DNA of 64,000 nucleotides, taken from positions 62,001-126,000 of the forward strand of contig JBANDB010000003.1 of the NCBI GenBank assembly GCA_037576215.1, read 5' to 3'. Source of the stretch: Armillaria gallica. Lineage: Eukaryota; Basidiomycota; Agaricomycetes; Agaricales; Physalacriaceae. The position numbers and the translations under genes are program-made. The notes beneath the pieces are model-generated. The model was not told the DNA's origin and searched no databases. It worked only from the letters and a program-made list of their open reading frames with translations. Shown here one piece after another: positions 1 through 12,149 of this stretch (position 1 is its first letter; every line of letters begins with the position of its first letter).

Positions 1-1
1 C

Positions 2-2902
2 TTCTGTCTTGTGCCCTATGTCTCAAAGCTTGGTATCATTCCGGATACTCAGGTTGCTACGCAACAAGGAGTTCAGACTCGTGATCTGATGAGCTATCTG
101 GCAGGTGTAGAGACTTGGGCTAATCGACATAAGCAACCTATCTGGTGTATTAAGCGTGATCAAATGAAGGGCTTTGACTATTTGTCTCCACAGGGATTTC
201 ATGATGCAATACGAGCATACGGCTTGCCGTCTGACATCATCAAACTTGATACAGCAGCACAAGCCATGGTCTCATGTACTATCCGTACTGCCTATGGAAT
301 GACCGCACCGATCATCATAGATGGCGTTACGAAACAGGGCGGTCCACTCTCTCCTCTAAAGTCAACTATGACAACGAGTCTTGGACATTGGTGGTTAGAT
401 GATTTGGCATCCGAGAGCGAGCATACACTTGTACTGAGAACGGAATCAGCATCACGAAATGATCCACACTTGGCTATCGACCTCAAACAGTTAAGGGTGA
501 CCATGGTGGAAGCTACAGATGACTCTTTCATCTTCGCAAAAACTCTTACTGGTCTTCAGTACTTCTGTCTGTCTATGGAGCGGTTTCAATTCGCTTATGG
601 GTGGCTCACTCAATGGCTTAAAACACTGGTTTATGCTCTACAACCTCGGGGAGAGATACCTGAAACGGTTACAATGCCATCGATCACGAACAAGCCTGGA
701 AAGAACCCGTGGAACATAACTTATCATCTGGTTCCTGTACTAGTCAATCAGATGGAGATGCTACGAACTCGGGTTAACAATTCGGTACAGAGATATCAAG
801 AGATTCGTGATTTCATCAGCGATTTCGCCTTACCAAAGTTCTCAGTTCGCCTCCCGATAACCTTGTTGAGGAAAATCGCTATGCAAAACCTGGCCTCACG
901 AGCTCGGGCACTTCTCTCGCTACAGCCAATAACTCAAATGGAAGCTGAACAATTGGATCATCAAATAGCGGCCAAGGTACATGATCTACTAGGCTTTCCG
1001 TTCCGACCTTTGTCAGACATTCTTAGTCTTCCTGTGGCATCAATGGGGTTCGAATTCCCATCTATTGCTCGAATAAATCTGGGAATCGCAATTGACGGTT
1101 TAGCCCGTGACTTAAATCATCACATACCTGCATATAAGCTCATGGCACACATAACGCTGGCTGACTGGACATGTACTATCAATGGATGCATGAATCCTCT
1201 TGACTCGGCAGGACTACAGCGAAACTTCGTTCACTACTACGGTCGGATACCAACAGCCTGGATTGTCGCACAGAAGGGAATGGGAAAGATGCCTTCACCA
1301 CTCTCTCTACGTCTCACAGACCAAAGCTTCATTTCTAGGTGTGAAATGAGTCTAACACATGCAGTGAAGATATGTGCAAGGAATAGCAGGAATTTACCGC
1401 ATGGCTGTGTCTGGATATCTCTACGGGTACGCGGAATCCAGTAGCTACATCAAGTTGGTAAGTGGTGTGGTCCAGATTTTAAAGTTCAACAAGTACTGCC
1501 ATTCCCGTCACAGTGCAAAGCAGACCAGGGAGCTGTTAATGCGTGGACAAGCATGCGCCAAACGATACATGATGCACGAATATCATGGTTCTATACTGGA
1601 GATATTGATCTGTTAATGGAACGAGAAGTCCGACTTCTCGAAGCCGAAAGGAAAATTCGCTTATTCAGCCTCATCACTCAGCTACCGCCTTCTCAGACAG
1701 TACAAGAACCCATCAACGAGATGTCTACTTTCTGGGGTTCAGACAGCTCTATGGTACCGGCAACAGCAACCCCCCTTGAGAACAAAACGATCACGGCGGC
1801 TATCTCAGGTCCTATATCAGTCGCTGTATTAGTGACTGGCAGGAATAACTCTATATTGCACGGTGAGCTCATGGGTTTGATAATGGATCATGTACTCTCA
1901 CAATCTTGGAAAGGCCCTCAAAAGCTGTTCTCTGATCACCTCAATTCAGTTCGCATCACTCAAGACGCTAAATATGTTGGGGGTATCGAAGCTCGATTAC
2001 GATGGCTACTGGGATGTTCATACTATCGATGGATTATTCATATCCAGAAGCTATCACCTCATCTCACACTTGAATATACCCCAGGACATAGCCACGAAAA
2101 AACAATACCTGCAATTCTCAACTCAGAGGCGGACCGTCATGCCTCATCTGCTCAGAAACACGCAAACCGGCTCCCTGTGGCGCCAATCCCCACCTTCTTT
2201 ATGGACGAGTACACGTTCTTTACACCGGAAGATGAATGGATCGAATCCGACATTAAGTCCTTTATTAATTCTTCATTGATAAAGACTAAAGTTCGCGAAT
2301 TGGGTGTAGGGCGACACCATCGAATGGCCACATGGCTGTATGACCAACGCCCACCACCTAGCTTTATCTATACCCATGCGGTTTCAGCATATTCAGCCGC
2401 TGTCCAATTATATGCAAGGTCAGGTCAACTAGCAACAGCTAACGGATTATGTCAAAAAGCAATGCTTGTGCATGAACTTTGTCGACTGGGGTGCCAGGCA
2501 ATCGAGAGCCCTCATCATGTTTTTGTTGACTGCCCCGTTTTCCAAACCTTCCGGGATGAAGCAGCGAAGGAGATACTGAGGGTGACAGAGAAGGCTCTCG
2601 AGTCTGCTAAGAAAGATCTGAAAGAATTTCCGGGTTTACAAGCTGCAGCTGCGTCCTTTCTTATTGACTGCAACATCACCTGGCCCCTCACCATTACACA
2701 ATTTTATCTAGGCCACATACCACCATTGGAACGCTATATTCACCGGGCCTCCTTTTCCAGCACACTAATGCGTGACCGAGTTATGCGCAACATACACTCA
2801 GCATGGCATGTCGCAGCCGTGAGATTAACAGGTCGGATTTATGGCGACTTCTTGCGACGAATTTCCATCAAGGGACTGTTTGCTGCTGGAACCCGTCGTT
2901 GA
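2..2902 (+). pseudogene. LINE (non-LTR retrotransposon) ORF2: reverse transcriptase, RNase H and zinc motif; 5'-truncated by the window, one internal stop
   Basis: The frame is open from base 2 to 2902 apart from one TAG at 1442-1444, so the two long open stretches are one gene. The first part holds reverse transcriptase motifs: a KRDQMKGFD motif A region (about residue 50), QGGPLSPLKS as motif B (about 110) and ATDDSF as the metal-binding motif C (about 170), in place of the usual F/YADD. After the stop come RNase H-like acidic positions (HGELMGL, FSDHLNSV, NSEADRHAS) and a C-terminal cysteine-histidine patch (CRLGC, then HHVFVDCPVF) like the zinc-binding domain of LINE reverse transcriptases. 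The order RT, RNase H, zinc motif is known from fungal Tad-like and related LINEs. The product would copy the element's RNA at a nicked target. Any endonuclease domain lies outside the window. The single nonsense codon suggests recent inactivation. Confidence 0.9.
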
Positions 2903-3072
2903 TCTATCTATCTATTCATTCACTCCTTCATTTCTTAGCTTATTGCATGTCTAATCATTCAACTTCTAACTGACAGCCAAGTAGCTTTCCTCACCGGTTG
3001 TTTTGTCCTCAAAGAGGTTTTCTCCGGAAGGTTTTAATGCGCTGGCGGTTCTTTAATTGTAACATTGTAACA
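2903..3072 (+). other. 3' untranslated region and possible 3' end of the LINE
   Basis: This non-coding stretch follows the stop codon of the LINE ORF. It ends with two exact tandem copies of TTGTAACA at 3057-3064 and 3065-3072. Many LINEs end in short tandem repeats instead of poly(A), so 3072 is a reasonable guess for the 3' boundary. The 5' end is outside the window, so a target duplication cannot be tested. Confidence 0.4.
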
Positions 3073-3189
3073 GGGCACGTAACTGGACCGTGACCTTACC
3101 TGGGGTCCACGGCCAAAAGGGCCAGTCACGTGGGGGTACCAAGCATCACCTGGAGACTTCAACACCATTTATACATATCCTCTTCCGAA

Positions 3190-3376
3190 CTCAGGGTGCT
3201 CTAGATCTTTGGGCGCTCATTTCAATGGCGAACCTGATGGCGACACGTTTTGATGGTTCACGCACTAGTCACATCGTTTCCTTCTGACCACGAAGATACC
3301 ACAACTGAAACCTCTTAGTACGACCAAGGGGTACCAACCTACGTCAACTGCTACGAACATTGTTGTCTTCTTTTCG
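3190..3376 (+). promoter_or_regulatory. Conserved upstream block of HET-like copy 1
   Basis: The segment around 3200-3300 is clearly related to the segments just upstream of the other HET-like copies (about 14640-14798, 24870-25024 and 54110-54276). Shared words include CTTTGGGCGC, CGTTTTGATGGT and TTCCTTCTGACCACGA. It lies directly before the ATG at 3377 and has no consistent reading frame across copies, so I read it as promoter and 5' leader. I see no clear TATA box here. Confidence 0.5.
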
Positions 3377-5201
3377 ATGGAGCACAACAGTTTACCCGAG
3401 GTCACTCTCTCTGCCTTTAATGAAACTGACCGAGTAGAATCAAATATTCCAGTGTTGAAGCAACGGTCATACATTGGTAGAGAGCCTGTCATATCATCCA
3501 CTCTCGCCGACATTCCATGCGCTGACCTCGGTGTCGATGGAGTCCTAGAGAAGCTTAATGCTACACTCGGCACATCATACAATCTGGACCTCCCTTGTGT
3601 TTTCGGGAAGGTCCTGAACGCCACGCCACAGAGGAAGCACAGCAGGATGGAAAGGCTAATGAAACGGGCTCATTTCAAACGGATGGGCATGAACGTAATG
3701 ACACGTATTTTAATGGTGCCAATGCTAGATGACATAGGTTATCCGAGCGCACGATGGGCGACTTCCTCTTTCACTCAAGTGAAGTTTTCGTTGGACTCGG
3801 CGCGCTCTGTGTCCTTACGAGGGGTTCTCAAATCCTACGTTGTACAAAATTACGACTTTGGCAAAGCTTATGCGCATTTACGCCCATATTGGTTCGACCT
3901 CGCCAGTAGTTGCGAACCAAGTTCTCTGCAGGCATTGAAAGAACGAGTGGAGAGCTTCAATTTTCGATGGGTGGCTAGCTGCAGCGGCAGGGGTATCGAC
4001 AAAGATATACCCCCCAGGCGCATCTGGGATCTGTATGCTAACCGGGTGGTGCCATCGTGGGTCACCCCCAAAGAGCCGCGGGGGATATCACATGCGTGGG
4101 TGGACTTGGTGGACCATGTGGATGTGACGACCCCTATCAATGGAGACAGGTGGCCCGTGCCCATGCCGAAGGATGCAAATCTTAATCTAATTTGCATCGA
4201 GATGTTGAACCTCGGAGTGGAGTACGCGTGGTTGGATGTTCTGTGTTTGAGGCAGGAGGGTGGGAAGAACGAGTGCCTGCACGGCCATGAGTGGTCGGTT
4301 GACGTGCCCACAATTGGAAGGGTCTATTATGAGGACCGCAGGGTGGTATGCTACTTCTGCGGGCTGGGTCGGCCATTGATTTTCGAAGACGGCTACTTTG
4401 AGAGCGACCAGTGTTGGTTTAACCGAGCATGGACACTGCAGGAGGTCCCTCACACGATTTGATGAGCAACTCACATCTTTGCGACAGATGCGAGATGAGA
4501 AGTCGGTCTTCGCTGTCCTATCGGAGATGCAGAGACAGAAGTCAGCGAACCCTCTGGATAAAGTCGCAGGCTTGGCATACGTCATCGACGTTGAACGGCT
4601 CCCAGTATACAATATGGCGCAGTCTGAGGAGGATGCCTGGAGGTGGCTTGTGAGGGAGATGTTCCCCAGCGCTCGAGCGGATTTGTTCTTCTATTATCCC
4701 GAGCCTGGAAACGGAGTTACTTGGCCTCTAAACAGAGCCAAACATTGGCGACCATCTTGGGAGCAGGTGATGACGCAGACACTTCCGTCACGTGGTGAGA
4801 CTAAGGCGATAGGGGGCATTAGCATGCCATTCCATACTGGAATCGGCTGGCACCATGGGCCCTGTATCAAGTTAGGCGAGGTGTGCGGATTGGCTGACCA
4901 ATCACACGATGGGAACCCTCGGCGGGGAGACCTGGTCGTCAAAGATGGCACTGGTGCACCCCACAGAATCAAGGTCGTCGCTAATCACCAGTACCAAATA
5001 CCGGAAGGCTGGTATACACTAATAGGCAATAATGGTGACGCGGATGTCTTTATGAAGTATTGGGTTCTTGGGCAGCGAAAGCATAAGGTGCGTAATGGCT
5101 TCGAGAAATTATCGGTGATCTGTATAGAGGACAACGACGAAAGAAGGAAGCTTCAGAACCTTGGGGTTGCCAAGCGGTATTCTACAGTAACTCTTCTCTG
5201 A
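3377..5201 (+). pseudogene. HET-like (heterokaryon-incompatibility domain) protein, copy 1, frameshifted
   Basis: The HET-like motifs are present: GISHAWV, YAWLDVLCLRQEGG and NRAWTLQE, matching the three conserved HET blocks (SYVWG, LWIDALCINQ, RGWTFQE types). Frame 2 runs from ATG 3377 to 4462. Aligned with copies 2 and 3, a net loss of 56 bp at about 4441-4455 breaks the frame, and the C-terminal half continues in frame 3 to 5201 (PLDKVAGLAY, RADLFFYYPEPG, RPSWEQVM). Two other differences are notable. The second exon and both introns are missing, so the start codon region joins directly to the third-exon sequence. An extra 207 bp (3590-3796), in frame and flanked by TGGAC, lies between the SYNLD and SARSV regions. 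HET proteins trigger cell death after non-self fusion in fungi; the role here is by family only. Probably non-functional. Confidence 0.85.
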
Positions 5202-6002
5202 TGTCTAGGAGGTGTTCAGATTCTCCAAAGGACCTTGTATTCTTGCATATCTGTTCTATATATCTGTTTTTACTTTTATCTATTTACTCTACCAGACTTC
5301 GTTATCATACCTTGACAACTTTTTCTGGTTCTATCTACTTGTTTTTCATTGTTCTTTTCCATAAGACTCTCGTTGCTATGAATGTCTGTTCAACCAATTG
5401 AAGCACCCCTTCAAAATGTGTTTAAGAGCGCCGAGATCCCTCAAAAAAATCCTCAGTGATCGATGCAATTTAACAATCACATAGAGTCCTCCCACTGAAT
5501 CTTCAGCTACGTAGAAGTGTCATGAACGCCTGAGAAATTTTCAAATAGGGAGCTACATGATATTACTATCTTTGTCCTGTTCACGAACACATGAATTTTG
5601 ATAGCTGTTGCCTGTAAAATCGAGGTCAATCCCGGACTTGGACCCCTTCATGCGTTATTCTGATGAGAAAAGCCAACTCTTGTTTGCATACGGGTAACAT
5701 GTCGCGATGTGTACAAAGCTTTTAATTGAGATTCGGAGGACAATATCAGCGTTCAGAATAACAGAACGCCTATACGAGAGTCGATGACGCCCTAAATACA
5801 CTTTCTCTAGCCTCTTACTCGAGCTCGGTGGTCTCATCACGACTTCAAATTTACTGGGGACGAACTATCATGATGAAGGTGCCATCAGGCAGATTCGAAC
5901 CTTCACGCCGCAGACTTTAAACAGATATCAAGAACCACGTAGAATAGAACCGCACGAAGCACGTTTGATTCAGTATGTCGCTGATCCAAAATAGCAACGA
6001 TG
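5202..6002. other. No gene recognised downstream of HET copy 1
   Basis: The first 200 bases are T-rich and probably the 3' flank of the HET copy. A short tRNA T-arm-like stretch (GGTTCGAATC on the minus strand near 5896) is present, but the rest of a tRNA fold cannot be built. No open reading frame here has recognisable motifs. Confidence 0.5.
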
Positions 6003-6010
6003 ATGGAAAT

Positions 6011-6686
6011 TAGTGTTGCCGCCGCTCCGGCTCGAGCTGGTGAGCTAGCCGAGCGGAGCCGATAACTTCCGAGCCGAGCTCAGACTGTCGCTCACAGCTC
6101 AGTGCCGCTCGGCTTGACAATTTGACCAGCTTCGATGCAGCTTGAGCGGGTCAAGCTGCCAGCTTCTTCCCAATTAGGACATCGGAAACATCATACCTAT
6201 TTCTGCTGTTGTTTATAGCCCAAAATTCAAGCTACAGCTCACATGGGCTCGTTTCCTCTCATGCATTGATACCTGTATCATTTCCGCTATCATTATCATG
6301 TAAATGGCCCTTCAACGATACAAATTTAGTCTTACTTCCAAAATAGGCATTGCTGACAAATGGAAAATGACATCGTTGACATGTCACTCAAGAATGCTTC
6401 GAAAAACTTATTCCTGATACCTTATAAACATCTCATTGGATCCTAAAAGGATACCTGAGGGTGTAGCTGCTCGAGTTTCCATATACTTGCTGCCAACGCA
6501 CTTTAGCATGCCCTATGCACTTGTATTACCTATTTCGGCACCAAGCTGGCCGCTCAGCGGAAGCCGAGCGGAAGCTGAGCTGAGCGGACACATTTTGGGG
6601 CCGCTCGGCTCGGCTAAGAGCTATAAATGGGTATAGCTTACAAAAAGCTGACCGAAGCCGAGCGGAGCTGAGCGGCGGCAACACTA
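6011..6686. mobile_element. hAT-type MITE, 676 bp, with 8-bp target duplication
   Basis: The ends are perfect 17-bp inverted repeats, TAGTGTTGCCGCCGCTC at the left and its complement at the right. They are flanked by the exact 8-bp direct repeat ATGGAAAT (6003-6010 and 6687-6694). An 8-bp duplication with ends beginning TAG is the hAT superfamily signature. The ends are packed with GAGCGG/CCGCTC words in both orientations, as expected for subterminal transposase-binding sites. No transposase is encoded, so it is non-autonomous and must have been moved in trans. Both boundaries are exact, which makes this one of the surest calls in the window. Confidence 0.92.
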
Positions 6687-6694
6687 ATGGAAAT

Positions 6695-9600
6695 CCTCAT
6701 TGACGACTGGCGTGATTCAGCGATCTGTATCAAATAGTAGTCTACGCGTACGCGGAATCATCCAAGGATCACACCGTCGGTGCCATTAACGCCCAGTCCA
6801 AGTAACCTATGAAGACGTCTTAGAATGAATTCCTACACTTGGTTTCTCCGTACAAGCTTACACTTCTGACATATTTTGTACCTGACGTCCTATCGCTTTA
6901 TACCCTACACCTCTCAAAGTTCTCGTGTTTCGCTGTTGATCTCATCTTCATATAACGTTGACTGGACGTATTCCTTATTCGAGTATGGGTCAGTTCCAGT
7001 CACTATTTGCAACGTAATAAAACGAAGCTTTGAACCTCCCCGAAGATTTCATAAGAAATTGATATTTATGACTACAAGACCCGTACTGTCTACTAAATAA
7101 GTCAGCAAGGCAGCAACTGGAATGGAATATTACTACTTACATCCTAATTTTGGCGATGCATGACTCGCAAGTCAAGAAATGTGGTAACCAGGAGAATGAC
7201 TACGACGGTGAAGTGGTGGGTCAACAGTCCGCTCATTGGACAAATTGACGAGTCGCTGGCTGTCTCATCCCCAAGACTTTTGGGCCGGATGTTTTGCCGC
7301 CAAGTACAAGTCTTGTGCTAGAGATTAACGAGTCAAAATAGATTTAGATGAAAAAACGGGAGTACTTACTGCTATTGGTGTTGATCTCTGCAGGATTAGC
7401 CCCGAGTCCATTTTATGTATGATACTAAGAACGGAGGATAACAGCAAAATAAAGCGATCAGAGTTATCCTTCTCACCACGAGGTTTCGGGTCTGGAAGGT
7501 TTGAAAGTATAGTAAAATACTGACTTCAATAGTCGTCTACTAACTATAGCGTGGACCCCGTAGATGCAGAAGGTTTCGGAAGAAGAAGATTCGGGCTGGA
7601 TTATGAACATAAATAGATGAAATATTATCAAAATATTCTTGTAACTCACCGACCATGCTTTATACTCCGAAGGCTTTGCTTGCGGGTTTTTTCCTGGGCA
7701 AAGCGATAACAATGAGCACGGGCTTCTAATGTCCAGGAAAAATGAGTAAAAGTAACATCAATGAAACGCCGTAATGTAGACCTACTTTGTTCGCAGTAAC
7801 TGCACCTGTACGATGAATGAAAGAACTGTATTGAGATATGCGAGTTTGAATGACCGTCGTCCGCCTAGCGGATACATCAAGTGCGACCGACTACAAGGCA
7901 CCCGGCGTGTATCTTGCTTTGATGTTCTTCGGGCGAGGCAAGAGCAAGTCAATCCAGGGAATAATGAAGCGTCAAAAGACTCACACTTGCTGGCGGGACA
8001 GCGATCTGTCGAGGTCCTTGCACTGGTTCCTAACGTTAGCCAAACGATCCTCCGCAAAGAAGAGAAGACGACTTACTGTACCTTGCCGTTTGATCTTTCA
8101 CAGCTTCAAGCACAAGTGTCATAGTAGGCTTCAATGAATCAAATCTGATGCAGACGGCTACAGATGAGAATTTTATTGAGTGAAGACCTGCAGAAGCATA
8201 CTTATCACCTGTTTTGATCAACGTATGAAAGCCTGTCCTCTCGGGTCAACATGGACATGCAGAACTTCTCCCGTGTTTTCGAAAGGTTATCCATCGCCTG
8301 TGAGCAATACTGAGACGATTTGACCCTCGCAGTACTCTCGGACCTCGTTTTCTGGTGCTAGCTTATGAGTTGGTAAAACGATTCAATAAGTGATACCATC
8401 CGACTGTGGGCAAACGCACCTGAGCTCCAAGGATGCTGGATAGGAACTACATCCATTTGCGCGAGTCAGATACTCCTACTCCCCGAAGAATAAAATCACG
8501 CACCTTTGATAGAAGTTGCATCGTTTTCAGAATCCCAAAAATCGCACATCTTTAAAGGACGGCACGTCTGGGCATATGAGAATACGTTAGTCGAACACAG
8601 TCATATAAAGTCTGTAGTTTGACGGACATCTTTTCTACATAGTCCTTTCCTTCATGGAGCCAAACGACGACATACGGTCGTTGAAGGTTTCTGCAGCCAA
8701 TGTTCTTGCCGAGTTGTCGGGAAGCTCGCAGCCACATCATGGAAGAGTGACCAGTCTGCGGTGGAGGATTAGGCGAATGATGACATCATGAGATGATCGT
8801 AGACGAGACGTAAAGCTTGAACGTGCATCTTTGTTTGCTGCACCGTGACTGCACTTTGCGCACTTCACCGGACCGACCATGACCGGATCAAAAAATTCGG
8901 ACTGCGTGCTTTTTGAGTTCTTTTCCAATTCTTTTCCTCTTCACCGGCACCGGTCACGTCGGACACAGCCTCAGCAGCGCTCGGCCCTCAGCGCTATCAA
9001 TATCAAAGGTTCGAAATATAGCTTTACACTCCATCATGTCATTCCAATCTTGAAGCTTGAAGCTCTGAACCCAAAATCATCAAGCTCTGAAGCACACCAA
9101 TACCCATCTTTGAATCCATGCTTCTTCCATCAGTCAGTGAGATTGACCTGTCTAAAATTATTTCATTTTACTTGAAATATTGCATCATAGGAAATAATGA
9201 ACCTGCCATACCCTTTAAGGGCGCTTGCAACTACGGACTACGGAACTTGAACCGGGTTCTGAAGGACGTGGTCTCTCTTCCGACATTCCTTTACGGTTGC
9301 ACACACCTTCCTCATATTCCGTGAGACGCCTTCGTGTTCAGTAGAAAATGTCCTTCCTGGTGACTACAAGGAATTTTTACATAGTCCGCCTTTTTCCTGT
9401 TGCCCTCGTTCTAACCGATGATTCATTTATAATCCAGACTCGGACTAGGCGGAGCCTATGGCACCCGTAATTCAAGTTTCTTACACAGTGGATGTCGTTT
9501 TACCACACCGTGCAGAAGGAGGGTTAATAATTTACAGACGTACGCCAAGTATGCGCGATGTGATCGGGCTACTATGTTTCGTTTGGCACAGAGCGTCCGA

Positions 9601-10102
9601 TAAGTGCCGTGGACTTCGAGATCCTCTGGGCGACGACGGTGGGGTGCCGAGGCAACATGTATGTTCAACCTGTTTCCATTCGTTCCATGGCTTACCATCG
9701 TTGGTCTAATTTCCAGAAGGATAGAAATTGACGCATTGCCAACAGCTATAGTCACGTCAAGGGCTTCTTGAATTTATTTCCGAGGAGCGATGTCATCTTC
9801 ATTAAGAGGGGAGGAAACGAAGTATAGGAACAAATCTGACGGTCCGGAGAGCGTGTCGCCGCCGATATCGAGAAGAAGCCGAGATATATTGTTCTGAGAA
9901 CTGATGGGCGACTATATAGAGATTAGGTGCAAGCGAGGCTGCAAAAGTAGGTCGTCGTTCTCCTAAGATTGATTAAATTCCGACTATCTTTCGCATATAT
10001 GCATACATGCGGCAAGAAGGATTTGGTCAGATAAGGTCGACATCCAGGTCAAAACGTCACCTTTGTCTCGCCATCTTCAGATGCTCCAGAATATCGAGGA
10101 CT
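6695..10102. other. Gene-poor spacer, no feature recognised
   Basis: Only short open frames occur on both strands and none shows motifs, splice-consistent extension or similarity to the other units. A 95-codon frame at 7850-8137 ends in a lysine-arginine-rich tail but has no support beyond being open. This stretch may be the most diverged part of the array; I could not align it by eye to 16.6-21.0 kb. Confidence 0.4.
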
Positions 10103-10588
10103 ATATAATGCCACGAGAATTTCGTCGACCTCTGGGATGCTCATCTTCCCTTTTCGAGCATAACATCACGCACTGTTGTTCGCTCGATTGACTAGGAGAA
10201 GAACTCGATCCTATACACGACATCTCTGCGAGCACACCCTAGGATGTTGGGATTACCTCACGAGCCGAAGATGTGCTTTGTGAGGATACCGCAGATCCTG
10301 TATAGGCCCGAGCCGAGGTTGAACGAGGGCAAGGGCATTGCTGCCGCTAGGTAAGCTCTTCTTTATCGACGGTCTGAGGCTCATTTGGAGGACTTGAAGA
10401 TACTACCACGAGGGGGAACAAGAGGCGTACTTTCCCTTTTATTCGATTATATTCAGCTTTATGACTCACGGACGAAAACTGTTTTGGTTCTGGAGAGAAA
10501 CAAGGTACTTTTCACTGCTCGGACGTACTTGCATACTAAGTCATTATACTCAGGAAATCCAAAAATAACATGCTTTTTCGACGCCCAG
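10103..10588 (+). CDS. Candidate intron-containing gene, 5' part, product unknown
   Basis: This is weakly supported. A TATA-like box (TATATAATG, near 10103) precedes an ATG at 10244. From there I can read three exons joined in frame: 10244-10350, 10400-10504 and 10554-10588, separated by two 49-nt GT-AG introns. The first exon encodes MLGLPHEPKMCFVRIPQ and on; the second includes YYHEGEQEAYFPF. Further exons may follow up to about 10950, including a clean-looking intron of about 49 nt near 10769-10817 (GTGAGT to TTTCAG), but more than one frame is possible there. I do not recognise the protein family. The region downstream of 10.8 kb resembles 21.0-21.9 kb in the next unit, so this could also be a relic. 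Confidence 0.28.
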
Positions 10589-10859
10589 GTAGGATATCAA
10601 GGACAATGATACATCACAAAGGTAGAGGCTTGTCATGTTCTGTGCGCCGCTAGAAACTAAACATGCCAACAGTGCTTTCAATAGGAATCATTTTGAAGTG
10701 GACACGGAGACGAGGGTTCGACAATTGGCGGCCAAATCTTACTGCGAGACATCCTACTCATTATGATTGGTGGTGAGTGCAATCTGGCCACTTTTCTTCC
10801 CATTCTCACCTCTATTTTCAGGATCTATTATGCACCCATTGGGTCGCTTCTTGTGTTGC

Positions 10860-12149
10860 GATCAATCCAATAACTTCCTAATGCTCATACGTGAATTCAG
10901 GCATGATGTACACTTGAAACAACCTAAAGTCTGGGAAACGCAGTGCCAGTAGCCCATAACCAGTGATATCCATGGCGAAACGACGTATCTTCTGCGGACC
11001 TCCATGCGCTGGATAGAACGAGGACAAGTGACAGAACATAACTGCCTGGTTTGTGCTTTTGTATCGATCCATGAGTCGAGCATGGTGACAAAAGACTTGG
11101 CTAGGTTCAAAACACGTCTATATATCTACATAAATAATTCTTTCACGGTCAGCACGGCGATGTAAAAGCAAATTGATACAGATCTTGATATCCGTTGTCA
11201 ATCTACAGTCCTTGGACCAGGTGGACAAGATGGGCCCGTGCATCTGAGTAATCTTTGGTCTATCAACGGTCTTGTTGAGTCGTCGAATTTTCGTATATAT
11301 GGCTTGTGGCACGGGGAAAGGGCGCAAGGACGCTGCAGATTCTCCCTTGATGGTTGGAGGCAAAAGACGCGTCTGTCTTACCGTCAAATCGTGAGTTTTT
11401 AGGGCGATCAGGCAGCCGTATTATGGGCAAATCCAAGCTCTGTGCCGTTAATGGTTATTATCCTGCCCGCCATCCTTGGGAAATCCAGCTACTGAGAATT
11501 AACAAGCATTGCTTTTGAATTTGCGGTCGAGTTGTGACGTATTCTATACCGGTCGATAGACATTACCCTTCTCGTTGTATGATTCAAACTTCGAGGACTA
11601 TCGTGTAACGCTGCACGCGTGAGGACAGTGGAAACATGGGATAATCCTTTAGGAGCACTATCAGAACAACGTATTGCGAGTATCCGAACCTATTGTCTTA
11701 TATCTGAAGCTTGAAGGTGGAAATACGCTTCTTGTTATCAATTTCTGAATTTCATACTTTCGTGCGGCTCCAAAACGTCTATCGGAGTCGCTCACTCTGC
11801 AAACAGTTAAACAGATAAGATACGATCCATCTGTTAGTCAGACGGTGCCTTGGAGGCGAAAGGAAGCTATGGTTTGGCAGGAAATGGTATTTGCTGTGAT
11901 CCCGGCCCACGGCCCGTATCCCGCTTGGTTGTTGGCATCTATTGATTCCGGTAGCTTCCGCCATTTTCATCCTCATCCACCATCATCCTCTCCTCAGGAA
12001 CATAGTCATCTGTCACAATGACCAGTCGATAAAAGTGAGCCTTCTTTCTACAATCTCCACCACTCATTTGCTGATGACGTGGTGCGCAGATGATAGGACG
12101 CCTGCCGTGAGAGTGCTTACCTCTCGGACGCCAGAATCCAGACACTCGG
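10860..12149. repeat. Left part of array unit 2, related to 21.0-22.6 kb
   Basis: This stretch aligns by eye with the corresponding part of unit 3. Matching landmarks are CTCATACGTGAATTCA near 10885 with CTCATACATGAGTTCA near 21140, CTATCAACGGTCTTGTTGAG near 11260 with the sequence near 21675, and the ACATGGGATAATCC/ACATGGGATATACC pair near 11635 and 22050. The end at about 11942-12035 holds an exon-like frame (AIFILIHHHPLL) followed by GTGAGCC, repeated near 22400-22490 and 48180-48265. It appears to carry remnants of genes on both strands, none intact. Confidence 0.55.

Noticed and set aside
5878..5955. tRNA-like sequence on the minus strand with GGTTCGAATC
   Set aside because: A T-loop-like stretch is present, but the T stem and anticodon stem do not pair and the acceptor ends do not match. 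At most a relic.
7813..8137. Overlapping plus-strand ORFs of about 100 codons
   Set aside because: No motif, no conserved partner in other units, no flanking gene signals.
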